Source of the DNA: a methanogenic archaeon
GTDB taxonomy: Archaea; Thermoplasmatota; Thermoplasmata; Methanomassiliicoccales; Methanomethylophilaceae
Assembly (NCBI GenBank): GCA_902787415.1
Contig: CADAGG010000075.1
Coordinates: 1-5,083 of the forward strand
Reading direction: 5' to 3'
DNA length: 5,083 bases
Shown here: positions 1 through 5,083 of the stretch, one piece after another
Numbering within the stretch: the first letter of the stretch is position 1
Layout: the number at the start of each line of letters is the position of its first letter
Made by a program: the position numbers and the translations under genes
Notes under the pieces: generated by a model
Database searches by the model: none
The model's input: only the letters and a program-made list of their open reading frames with translations
What the model was told of the DNA's origin: nothing

Positions 1-1
1 C

Positions 2-103
2 CTCATCAGAGAGGTCTACGACGTCGAAGCATCGGTCGGATTCGATAAGGATGGAGAAATCTACGTCCTCCCCAAGAGATTCGTAGGAGACTACAATCTT
101 TGA
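2..103 (+). CDS. C-terminal end of an ABC transporter ATP-binding protein, iron-siderophore/cobalamin (FecE/BtuD) type; 5' part lies outside the window
   Basis: An open frame enters at the window edge and ends at TGA 101-103, giving 33 residues. Its segment [20 protein letters not shown] resembles the short tail of FecE/FepC/BtuD-type ATPases, where a 'VYGVEA' element is followed by a beta hairpin containing D-G-x-P/Y-x-V-x-P. Known members bind and hydrolyse ATP at the inner face of the membrane to drive uptake of iron chelates, heme or corrinoids with a FecCD-type permease and a binding protein. Walker A, Walker B and the signature motif would all lie upstream, so the call rests on the tail alone. 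The stop overlaps the start of the next gene by four bases (TTGA), which implies cotranscription and translational coupling. A different ABC ATPase subfamily, or an unrelated protein with a similar tail, cannot be excluded. Confidence 0.55.
   Translation, partial: LIREVYDVEASVGFDKDGEIYVLPKRFVGDYNL
85..90 (+). promoter_or_regulatory. Ribosome binding site supporting the TTG start at 100
   Basis: AGGAGA lies 9-10 bases before TTG 100-102 and matches the archaeal anti-Shine-Dalgarno. It decides the start. The next in-frame methionine is residue 30, which would remove the P-loop at residues 10-18, and no other credible start falls between. The site lies inside the end of the upstream ABC ATPase gene, as expected for coupled translation. 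Confidence 0.65.
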
Positions 104-2256
104 CGCCAAGGAAGATAGCAATCTATGGAAAAGGCGGCATCGGTAAGTCTACAGTATCCTCCAACCTCACCGCCGCCCTCTCCGACATGGGCATAAAGGT
201 CCTGCAGATCGGCTGCGACCCCAAGCACGATTCCACCAGGGCCCTCATCGGCGGCACCGTCCAGAACACGGTACTGGATTACCTGAAGGAGGTCCGCCCG
301 GAGGACCGGAAGCTCGGCGATGTGGTGTCGGAGGGATACAAGGGCTGCCTCTGCGTGGAGGCCGGAGGTCCCGAGCCCGGCGTCGGATGCGCCGGCAGAG
401 GCATCATCACGGCCTTCGACCTGCTCGAGAGGCTGGGTTCCGGCGAGGTGGATTCCGACATCACGTTATACGACGTCCTCGGCGACGTGGTCTGCGGAGG
501 CTTCGCCGTCCCGCTGCGCAACGACTACGCAGACACCGTATACATCGTCACCTCCGGGGAGTTCATGGCCATCTATGCCGCCAACAACATCCTCAGAGGA
601 ACGGCCAACTACAATCCCGACAGGATCGGGGGCATCATATTCAACAGCCGCGGGGACCCGGAGGAGGACTCCCGCGTGGAGAGGTTCTCGGAGGCGGTGG
701 GCATACCCATCGTGGCGAGGATCCCCCGCTCGCCGATCTTCATGGAGGCGGAGCAGCGCGGGGCCACCGTCATAGAGGCCTTCCCGGATTCGGAGATAGC
801 GGATACCTTCAGGGATCTGGCACATGCGGTGATAGAGGGCAGGAGGCACCACGCGAGGTTCCTCTCGGAGTCCGAGCTCGAGAAGCTCATCCTCGGCAGA
901 GATACTTCCTCTAAGAAGGAGAGGCCGGTCAGGGAGGAGCTGAAGGTGACGGGGGCGGTGTTCCGCCCGTACACCTCCAAGAACGCCGCCTACGACGAGC
1001 CCCTGCACGGATGCGCCTTCTCCGGCGCCTCCTCCGTGTGCACCTCGGTTAAGGGGCTGACCACCGTCCTCCACGCCCCCAGGAGCTGCGCCATGCTCAC
1101 GGTGCAGCTCGACTCCAAGAGCGTGAAGGGGGCCTACACCAGGGGGTACCGCACCTCGGAGAGCTTCCGCGACCCGGACGTGATCTGCACGGACATGGGC
1201 GAGGACACCATGGTCTTCGGAGGGAACGCACTCCTGAAAAGGAAGATAGAGGACCAGGTCGCCCTCGGGAAGAGGGATTTCGCCATCATCACAGCCTGCC
1301 CGCCCGGGATAATCGGCGATGATCCCAAATCAGTGGCACAGGAGATCGAGAAGGAGCATCCCGGCGTGAGGGTGGCGGTCTTCGAGGAGGACGGCAACGC
1401 CACCGGCGACTTCATGCAGGGCACCCTGGATGCCGGTATCGGGTTGATGGAGCGCTTCTGCTCCCCATCGGAGAAGAGGCCCCTGACCGTCAACCTGGTG
1501 GGGGTGAAGACCATGGCCAGCAGCGCCGGGTCCGAGATCGCCCAGGTCGAGGGGTACCTGAACGAGCTGGGCATCGAGGTCAACTGCGTCCTCCCCGGGT
1601 TCAGCACCGTGGAGGAACTGGGGAGGATCCCCGCGGCGGCCGCCAACCTCAAACTAAATCCCGACCTGTTCACCGAGAAGATGTGCATGTACCTGGAGGA
1701 CAGGTTCGGCATCCCCGCCGTCGAGCTACCCGTCCGCGGGGGCCTGGCGGGCACCTCGGATTGGATAAGGTGCGTCGCATCCTTCTTCGGGAAGGAGGCG
1801 GAGGCCGAGAGGCTCATCGCCCGCCTCGCGGAGCAGTACCGCGAGCTGATGGAGGGCCCCCGCAGGCTGCTTTCCGGGAAGACGTGCTGCATCCTGACCA
1901 TCGGGAACGATGTCACCTGGATCCGCGAGGTGGCGGAGCTGGCGGGCATGGAGATGTTACGTGCATATCTGCTGAAGCGTTCCGACTACAGCTCGAACCT
2001 CACCTCGGATTACCTCGACAAGGCCTTCACGCCGATCACGGAGAAGGATGTGCCAGACGTGCTGAGGGAGATAGATTCGCTGAAGCCTGATATATTGCTG
2101 GTGCCGGCCACCGTGAAGGTCTCTCCGGAGATCTACCAGTGCCGTCTGCCGTACACCAACGCCACCGATCCCTTCGCGGGGAGGCTGCTGGCGGAGGATT
2201 GGATCAGGGGAGTCCTCGCTCCCAGGAAGGAGGGGTGGAGGGACGATGTCGCTTGA
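100..2256 (+). CDS. NifH-NifD fusion: nitrogenase-like (group IV) Fe-protein domain joined to a NifD-like catalytic subunit
   Basis: This 718-residue chain joins two proteins that are normally separate. Residues 1 to about 266 are a full NifH-like ATPase. It has P-loop GKGGIGKST (10-18), the GCDPKHDST switch I region, C97 in [12 protein letters not shown] and C132 in [10 protein letters not shown] as ligands of the bridging [4Fe-4S] cluster, and switch II D125/D129. A charged linker (about 267-284) leads to a NifD-like domain (about 285-718). There C305, C330 and C400 ([10 protein letters not shown]) match NifD P-cluster ligands Cys62, Cys88 and Cys154, and [12 protein letters not shown] matches the NifD core. 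The FeMo-co cysteine (NifD Cys275) aligns near P521, and no histidine stands at the NifD His442 region (about 680-700). It is therefore probably not a nitrogenase but an ATP-driven low-potential reductase of unknown substrate. The TTG start is set by the RBS and the P-loop. The gene overlaps both neighbours, and the next gene is its likely partner subunit. No stop or frame break is seen at the junction. Domain assignment is strong; the function is not known. Confidence 0.9.
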   Translation: MTPRKIAIYGKGGIGKSTVSSNLTAALSDMGIKVLQIGCDPKHDSTRALIGGTVQNTVLDYLKEVRPEDRKLGDVVSEGYKGCLCVEAGGPEPGVGCAGRGIITAFDLLERLGSGEVDSDITLYDVLGDVVCGGFAVPLRNDYADTVYIVTSGEFMAIYAANNILRGTANYNPDRIGGIIFNSRGDPEEDSRVERFSEAVGIPIVARIPRSPIFMEAEQRGATVIEAFPDSEIADTFRDLAHAVIEGRRHHARFLSESELEKLILGRDTSSKKERPVREELKVTGAVFRPYTSKNAAYDEPLHGCAFSGASSVCTSVKGLTTVLHAPRSCAMLTVQLDSKSVKGAYTRGYRTSESFRDPDVICTDMGEDTMVFGGNALLKRKIEDQVALGKRDFAIITACPPGIIGDDPKSVAQEIEKEHPGVRVAVFEEDGNATGDFMQGTLDAGIGLMERFCSPSEKRPLTVNLVGVKTMASSAGSEIAQVEGYLNELGIEVNCVLPGFSTVEELGRIPAAAANLKLNPDLFTEKMCMYLEDRFGIPAVELPVRGGLAGTSDWIRCVASFFGKEAEAERLIARLAEQYRELMEGPRRLLSGKTCCILTIGNDVTWIREVAELAGMEMLRAYLLKRSDYSSNLTSDYLDKAFTPITEKDVPDVLREIDSLKPDILLVPATVKVSPEIYQCRLPYTNATDPFAGRLLAEDWIRGVLAPRKEGWRDDVA
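2227..2242 (+). promoter_or_regulatory. Ribosome binding site region for the NifK-like gene, inside the fusion gene
   Basis: Two purine-rich Shine-Dalgarno-like stretches, AAGGAGGGG (2227-2235) and GGAGGG (2237-2242), lie within the last codons of the fusion gene, just before ATG 2246. GGAGG at 2229-2233 has a spacing of 12 bases; the second is very close at 3. They support reinitiation or coupled translation across the 11-base overlap and support the start that keeps C5 of the partner protein. Confidence 0.5.
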
Positions 2257-3523
2257 CTGCGAGCGCCCGGAGAGCTATCTGGGCATGCTGATGGCGCTGG
2301 AAGGGGTGTCCGACGGTTTCACCATAATACACGGGCCCACCGGATGCAAGTACTATCCCGCCTCCGTCTCGGAGACGGCCTTCCCCGACAGGGGAGGGGA
2401 GGTGAAGGCCAGGAACCTGTTCCGTTATTCGTGCAAGTACTTCTTCAGCCAGCCCCGGCTGCCCTGTACATATCTCGACATGGGGAGGTTCGTCACCGGC
2501 GCCACCGAGAGGCTGAAGGACCTGTACTCCAGGGCGGAGAAGCTGGATCCGTCGCTGATCTCGGTGATCAACTCCCCCGGGGCCTCCCTCATCGGCGAGG
2601 ACCTGAACGCGGTGTCCGGGGACATCCCCACCGTGAGGATCGACCATGCCGAGTACTCGGGGACCTGCGCCGACGGGTTCCAGGACGGGGTCCTGGAGAT
2701 CCTGAAGGTTATCAGGCCGGAGAAGGCCGCGGAGAGGAAGGGAGTGAACCTCCTGGGTCTCAGCCTCCTGCACCTCAACTGGGAGGACACCGCGGAGGAC
2801 CTGAAGGCATTGCTGGGTCTTTGCGGAATCGACGTCAGGTGCACCGTCGGGGCGGGCTGGTCCGTGAAGGACATCAGGGAATCCGCGGGAGCGGAGCTGA
2901 ACGTCCTGGTGTATCCCGAGTACGGCGACAGGGTCGCCTCCTTCTACGAGAGGGAGTACGGCATACCGTCCGTCGACGAGGGGGTACCGTTGGGATTCGG
3001 CAATCTCGAGAGATGGATCTCCGCCGTGTGCGGAAAGCTCGGGAAGGACCCATCTCCCGCCCTCGCGAAGATCAAAGAGGGACGCAGGATGGCCGCCCGC
3101 TCGGTGGCCCTGATGGAATCATTCCACCTGCTGCCCAAGGGACACACCTTCTCCGTCCACTGCGACGGATCTCTGGCGCTCGCCGCGACGGAGTTCCTGT
3201 ACGATTACCTGGGCATGGTGCCGGTGGCCGTGACCTGTCCCAGCGGTGCCGGATGGGAGCGGAGGGCGAAGGAGTTCGTCTCCTCCCACTGCATACCGTT
3301 CTCGGACGATGCCCTCCACACGGAGGCGGAGATCATGCTCACCAGCGGCACGCTGGGTATATCGTGCGTCTCCCGCGGGCTCGTGAAGGGGTACGCCGAA
3401 CTGGAGGCCCCCGGGACGAAGTACGTGAACGTGCGTCCGGAGCCCCCCATAGGCCTCACGGGAACGCTCCGTCTGGTGGATTCGGTGCTGAACATCATCG
3501 CCTCGAGGCAGAGGTTCGTCTGA
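2246..3523 (+). CDS. NifK/NifD-like subunit of a nitrogenase-like reductase, probable partner of the upstream fusion protein
   Basis: This 425-residue protein belongs to the nitrogenase component 1 superfamily. It is shorter than NifK (about 520) and close to BchB/BchN-type subunits. The N-terminus has C5 and then IIHGPTGC with C34, matching NifK Cys70/Cys95 in order, although C5-C34 spacing is a few residues longer. [15 protein letters not shown] (72-86) aligns with the NifK SCVSDSMTEDAAVFGG region. [14 protein letters not shown] (110-123) matches the third-ligand motif, but the cysteine is replaced by P111. Additional cysteines are C63 and C74. The C-terminal Rossmann-like part includes [20 protein letters not shown] (303-322). 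C34 sits where BchB of protochlorophyllide reductase uses Asp36 as the fourth ligand of a [4Fe-4S] cluster. It could therefore complete a cluster with C305, C330 and C400 of the fusion protein. The gene overlaps the fusion by 11 bases, implying a 1:1 complex. Substrate unknown; heterotetramer formation is inference from the family. Confidence 0.83.
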   Translation: MSLDCERPESYLGMLMALEGVSDGFTIIHGPTGCKYYPASVSETAFPDRGGEVKARNLFRYSCKYFFSQPRLPCTYLDMGRFVTGATERLKDLYSRAEKLDPSLISVINSPGASLIGEDLNAVSGDIPTVRIDHAEYSGTCADGFQDGVLEILKVIRPEKAAERKGVNLLGLSLLHLNWEDTAEDLKALLGLCGIDVRCTVGAGWSVKDIRESAGAELNVLVYPEYGDRVASFYEREYGIPSVDEGVPLGFGNLERWISAVCGKLGKDPSPALAKIKEGRRMAARSVALMESFHLLPKGHTFSVHCDGSLALAATEFLYDYLGMVPVAVTCPSGAGWERRAKEFVSSHCIPFSDDALHTEAEIMLTSGTLGISCVSRGLVKGYAELEAPGTKYVNVRPEPPIGLTGTLRLVDSVLNIIASRQRFV

Positions 3524-3527
3524 AATC

Positions 3528-3546
3528 ATTATAGGATGGAAAGGAG
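3528..3546 (+). promoter_or_regulatory. Possible TATA-like element and ribosome binding site ahead of the dcd-family gene
   Basis: The 34-base gap after the NifK-like gene holds ATTATA (3528-3533), centred about 27 bases before ATG 3558, and GGAAAGGAG (3538-3546), a good Shine-Dalgarno with an 11-base spacer. The RBS is the firmer element. If the TATA-like box is active, transcription would begin at or near the start codon and the RBS would be left out, so the two readings compete. Simple read-through from the operon and use of the RBS is at least as likely. Confidence 0.3.
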
Positions 3547-3557
3547 TTACGAGGCTC

Positions 3558-4049
3558 ATGGCAGTACTGTCGGACAGGGACATCCTCGCGGGGATGGAGA
3601 GCGGACGCATCGGCATCACGGATTACAGCGAGAAGAGCCTCACGCCCAACGGCTACGACCTCAGGGTGGCGGAGATCTCGGTCAACGGGGTCGTCCACGG
3701 GGCGGAGGAGAAGGTCGTGAGGATCCCTCCGAAGACCATGTTCTTCGTATCCACCGTCGAGAGGGTCAGGATGGGCGACGACGTCTGCGGCAATCTGTGG
3801 CTCAGGACCTCCTGGATCAGGAAGGGTATCATCGCTGCTTTCGGTATGGTGGATGCCGGTTTCGAAGGCACTCTGACACTTGGTTCCTACAACAGCTCCG
3901 ACAGTGAGTTGGAGATTCCAATCGGGGAGAGGTACTGTCAGCTGGTGTTCCAGACCATGACCTCCGATTCCGAGAAGAGTTATGCCAAGAGGAGCGGACA
4001 TTACCAGGGACAGACCGGTGTGACCCTGAAGCCTATCGAACGTAAGTGA
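3558..4049 (+). CDS. dcd: dCTP deaminase/dUTPase family protein, likely dUTPase-type because the deaminase glutamate is missing
   Basis: This 163-residue protein of the trimeric Dcd/Dut fold acts in the cytoplasm on deoxypyrimidine triphosphates, to make dUMP for dTMP synthesis and keep uracil out of DNA. Visible motifs are the Dcd-like N-terminus LSDRDIL (4-10), TPNGYDLRV (29-37), LRTSWIRKGI (82-91), GMVDAGFEG (96-104), IPIGERYCQLVF (120-131) and the Dcd-type tail HYQGQTGVTL (148-157). D99 matches the dUTPase water-activating aspartate (Asp135 of the bifunctional M. jannaschii DCD-DUT). Ten residues on, where that enzyme and E. coli Dcd have the deaminase glutamate (Glu145/Glu138), this protein has G109. 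It may hydrolyse dUTP without deaminating dCTP. Length is shorter than E. coli Dcd (193). The ATG at 3558 keeps the family N-terminus. It follows the nitrogenase-like operon but has no obvious functional tie. The family is sure; the exact reaction is inference. Confidence 0.85.
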   Translation: MAVLSDRDILAGMESGRIGITDYSEKSLTPNGYDLRVAEISVNGVVHGAEEKVVRIPPKTMFFVSTVERVRMGDDVCGNLWLRTSWIRKGIIAAFGMVDAGFEGTLTLGSYNSSDSELEIPIGERYCQLVFQTMTSDSEKSYAKRSGHYQGQTGVTLKPIERK

Positions 4050-4101
4050 GACGCCCTCATGCCGGAGTGAGTATACCTTAATCCGGAAGCAAAAGAACAA
4101 A

Positions 4102-4133
4102 GGGAAGGCCCTGAATATGTTTCGAGCCTTCCC
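4102..4133. terminator. Probable bidirectional terminator between convergent genes
   Basis: A perfect 8-bp inverted repeat, GGGAAGGC (4102-4109) and GCCTTCCC (4126-4133), with a 16-base loop, fills the gap between the dcd-family gene and the minus-strand gene. Read on the minus strand it is followed at once by TTTGTTCTTTT (complement of 4091-4101). Read on the plus strand, a T5 run follows at 4143-4147. Archaeal RNA polymerase stops at U-rich tracts, so the tracts may matter more than the stem. The remaining bases from 4050 to 4138 show no RNA gene or ORF. Confidence 0.55.
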
Positions 4134-4138
4134 CGATA

Positions 4139-4357
4139 TCAGTTTTTCAGCAGGTCTTTAGCCACTCTGAGGACGTCTTCCATCATATCCTCAGGTACTT
4201 CGGCTATTTCTGCGGCTTCTTTGATGGAGCAGTGCAGTCTATTTGATATTCCAATGACCGCCTTTGCCATGCCCTTGGCTTTACCATCGGCCAAACCCTC
4301 ATCATACGCATCCTGTCTGATCTCCAGGCCCCAGTCGGTAAAATGCTCAACTTCCAT
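4139..4357 (-). CDS. Small protein of 72 residues resembling the C-terminal tail of an Rpn/PD-(D/E)XK nuclease-transposase family protein; possible remnant
   Basis: The protein begins MEVEHFTDWGLEIRQDAYDE, followed by a G-K/D-rich helix, GLADGKAKGMAKA (21-33). It ends in a short helical domain, SIKEAAEIAEVPEDMMEDVL, that resembles the tail of Rpn (recombination-promoting nuclease) proteins, where a 'YDEGxxEGKxKG' hinge precedes a 'xxAxxxxGxxxEEI' helix pair. No nuclease residues are present, so it cannot act as a full Rpn enzyme. It may be a decayed remnant or a stand-alone internal product like the C-terminal Rpn fragments. Its GC is about 45-53 percent across its length, against about 60-70 percent in the nitrogenase-like genes, which suggests a different origin. 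No Shine-Dalgarno precedes the ATG, but a TATA-like box sits at leaderless spacing. It is almost entirely charged and helical, with no membrane segment. The family link is from tail motifs only. Confidence 0.5.
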   Translation of the reverse strand: MEVEHFTDWGLEIRQDAYDEGLADGKAKGMAKAVIGISNRLHCSIKEAAEIAEVPEDMMEDVLRVAKDLLKN

Positions 4358-4380
4358 CAGTGATAGTAGGTAGTGAGCAT

Positions 4381-4388
4381 TTTTAAAA
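4381..4388 (-). promoter_or_regulatory. TATA-like promoter box for the 72-residue minus-strand gene, consistent with a leaderless mRNA
   Basis: TTTTAAAA, read on the minus strand inside CACTTTTAAAAATGC, is centred about 27 bases before the ATG at 4357. That is the usual archaeal distance from TATA box to transcription start, so the transcript would begin at or next to the start codon. No Shine-Dalgarno is present, in agreement. The box lies in the 35-base gap between this gene and trm5. Confidence 0.45.
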
Positions 4389-4392
4389 GTGT

Positions 4393-5082
4393 TCAGCAGG
4401 TCCTGCGGATATCGAAGACGTAGACGCTCATGGTCGGGGAGTAGGTCTTGAGCTCGGAGACCTGCACGATCTCCATGCCGAATCCCTTCTCCGCCATCTC
4501 CCTCACGAGATTCTCCCTGTAAGCGGGGAGGTCCTCCCTCTCCATTATCTTGTGCATGTGGATGACCGCACCCACTTTGGCGGCTCCGAGTGCCGAATCC
4601 AGGAACCTGTCGGCAATCTGCGGCAGGTTCATGATGATCCTGTCCGCTTTAGGGAGCGATTTCACGAGCTTTGTGGAATCCCCAATCATGCATTCCATGT
4701 TGGTGATGTGATTGAGCCTCACGTTCTCTTTCATGTAATACTCACATTCAGGATTCAGGTCGATGGAGTAGACCTTTTCAGGGTGTGCGTTCCTGCAGAT
4801 TACCGATCCGAACGGAGCCACGCCGGCGAACATGTCGATGATGACCTCTCCCGGTTTCACCATGGCAGTGACACGTGCCCTCTCGTTGGCGAGACGGGGG
4901 TTGAAGTAGACCTTGGCGGGATCGGTCTTCATCCTGGTCCCGAATTCCTTGTGCATGGTCTCGGAGGATCCGGATCCCGCTATGAGCTCGAGCTCGCGGA
5001 TGCGGAACTCGCCCTTGACGCCGCCGTCGAGGAAGACAGCGCGGATGTTGGGGCAGACCTTCATCATGGCTTCGCCGATCTC
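4393..5082 (-). CDS. trm5: tRNA (guanine(37)-N1)-methyltransferase Trm5, 3' part; 5' end lies beyond the window
   Basis: Trm5 transfers a methyl group from S-adenosylmethionine to N1 of G37, next to the anticodon, and so prevents +1 frameshifting. The frame stays open to the window edge: codons E-I-G-E-A precede the first visible methionine at 5067. The family's D2 start (GVKGEFRIRELELIAG, 16-31 from that Met) lies close to the visible beginning, so about 100 or more N-terminal residues (domain D1) are probably outside. Visible motifs are VYFNPRLANERARV (53-66) with the probable catalytic glutamate E62, the SAM-binding loop DMFAGVAPFG (78-87), the acidic SAM-ribose region SIDLNPECEYY (101-111) and the family signature MNLPQIADRFLDSAL (146-160), where NLP replaces the NPP(Y/F) of other methyltransferases. 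R22 and E62 have the 40-residue spacing of M. jannaschii Arg145/Glu185. This is an archaeal/eukaryotic enzyme, unlike bacterial TrmD. Its stop is 35 bases from the next gene on the same strand. Confidence 0.9.
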   Translation of the reverse strand, partial: EIGEAMMKVCPNIRAVFLDGGVKGEFRIRELELIAGSGSSETMHKEFGTRMKTDPAKVYFNPRLANERARVTAMVKPGEVIIDMFAGVAPFGSVICRNAHPEKVYSIDLNPECEYYMKENVRLNHITNMECMIGDSTKLVKSLPKADRIIMNLPQIADRFLDSALGAAKVGAVIHMHKIMEREDLPAYRENLVREMAEKGFGMEIVQVSELKTYSPTMSVYVFDIRRTC

Positions 5083-5083
5083 C

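Noticed and set aside
860..960. Frameshift or lost stop creating a false fusion
   Set aside because: The reading frame, codon pattern and high GC continue smoothly through a charged linker with no sign of a displaced start. An undetected single-base error cannot be fully excluded without reads.
1134..1949. Long minus-strand open frame of about 271 codons opposite the NifD domain
   Set aside because: It is a shadow of the GC-rich sense gene: low-complexity Ser/Pro/Arg-rich composition, no recognisable motif, and full overlap with a clear domain on the plus strand.
100..3523. Genuine nitrogenase nifH-nifD-nifK
   Set aside because: The FeMo-co Cys and His are absent, the K-like chain lacks its third P-cluster Cys and is short, and the gene neighbourhood shows no nifE, nifN or nifB in this window.
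100..3523. CfbC-CfbD of coenzyme F430 synthesis
   Set aside because: CfbD is a single NifD-like chain that works as a homodimer with a separate CfbC. Here two different D/K chains occur, one fused to the Fe protein, with an ABC transporter and no other cfb gene in view.
2344..3534. Plus-strand open frame of about 396 codons overlapping the NifK-like gene
   Set aside because: Arg/Gly/Pro-rich out-of-frame translation of a real gene; no family motif.
3536..3560. Earlier ATG at 3536 as start of the dcd-family gene
   Set aside because: It is in a different frame from the Dcd motifs. ATG 3558 gives the family N-terminus LSDRDI.
4071..4076. GTATAC palindrome as an operator or promoter element
   Set aside because: A 6-base palindrome just after a gene end and pointing at no downstream plus-strand gene has no support.
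3495..4100. Minus-strand open frame of about 201 codons opposite the dcd-family gene
   Set aside because: The plus-strand frame contains all Dcd/Dut motifs. The opposite frame has none and runs across the intergenic gaps.
5062..5067. Start of trm5 at the first visible methionines
   Set aside because: The frame is open through E-I-G-E-A to the window edge, and the known family has an additional N-terminal domain, so the gene is cut by the window.

Overview
The window looks like part of an archaeal chromosome, probably a methanogen-type archaeon of the Thermoplasmatota/Methanomassiliicoccales kind. The clues are an archaeal Trm5 tRNA methyltransferase, a dCTP deaminase/dUTPase-family protein of archaeal type, a TATA-like box at leaderless-mRNA spacing, and nitrogenase-like genes of the non-nitrogen-fixing group IV. 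All six stop codons seen are TGA, which fits an organism that avoids or recodes TAG, but six is a small sample. The order-level assignment is inference.

Layout. Bases 2-103 are the last 33 codons of an ABC-transporter ATPase that looks like the iron-siderophore/heme/cobalamin (FecE/BtuD) type. Its TGA stop overlaps the TTG start of a 718-residue protein (100-2256), which joins a complete NifH-like Fe-protein domain to a complete NifD-like domain in one chain. That gene overlaps by 11 bases a 425-residue second NifD/NifK-like protein (2246-3523). These three genes read as one translationally coupled operon. After a 34-base gap on the same strand comes a dCTP deaminase/dUTPase-family gene (3558-4049). 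The short convergent gap then holds an inverted repeat with T-rich tracts on both sides, a likely bidirectional terminator. On the minus strand lie a small lower-GC gene of 72 codons (4139-4357) resembling the tail of an Rpn/PD-(D/E)XK nuclease-transposase protein, and the 3' part of trm5 (4393 to the window end).

The central system. The NifH domain keeps the P-loop, the switch II aspartates and both cluster cysteines. The NifD domain keeps all three P-cluster-position cysteines (C305, C330, C400). It lacks the FeMo-cofactor cysteine and histidine. The partner keeps one cysteine (C34) in the HGPTGC motif and has proline at the third position. This resembles the architecture of dark-operative protochlorophyllide reductase: an ATP-driven Fe protein passing electrons to a heterodimer with a simple Fe-S cluster. 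It does not resemble nitrogenase. Two different NifD/K chains are present, so it is also not CfbCD, which uses one NifD-like chain. Linkage to a metal-chelate transporter suggests that it reduces an imported metallo-ligand or tetrapyrrole. The substrate cannot be read from the sequence.

The items most worth a second look are the H-D fusion and the stoichiometry it forces, the unusual cluster-ligand set, and the replacement of the deaminase catalytic glutamate by glycine in the Dcd-family protein.
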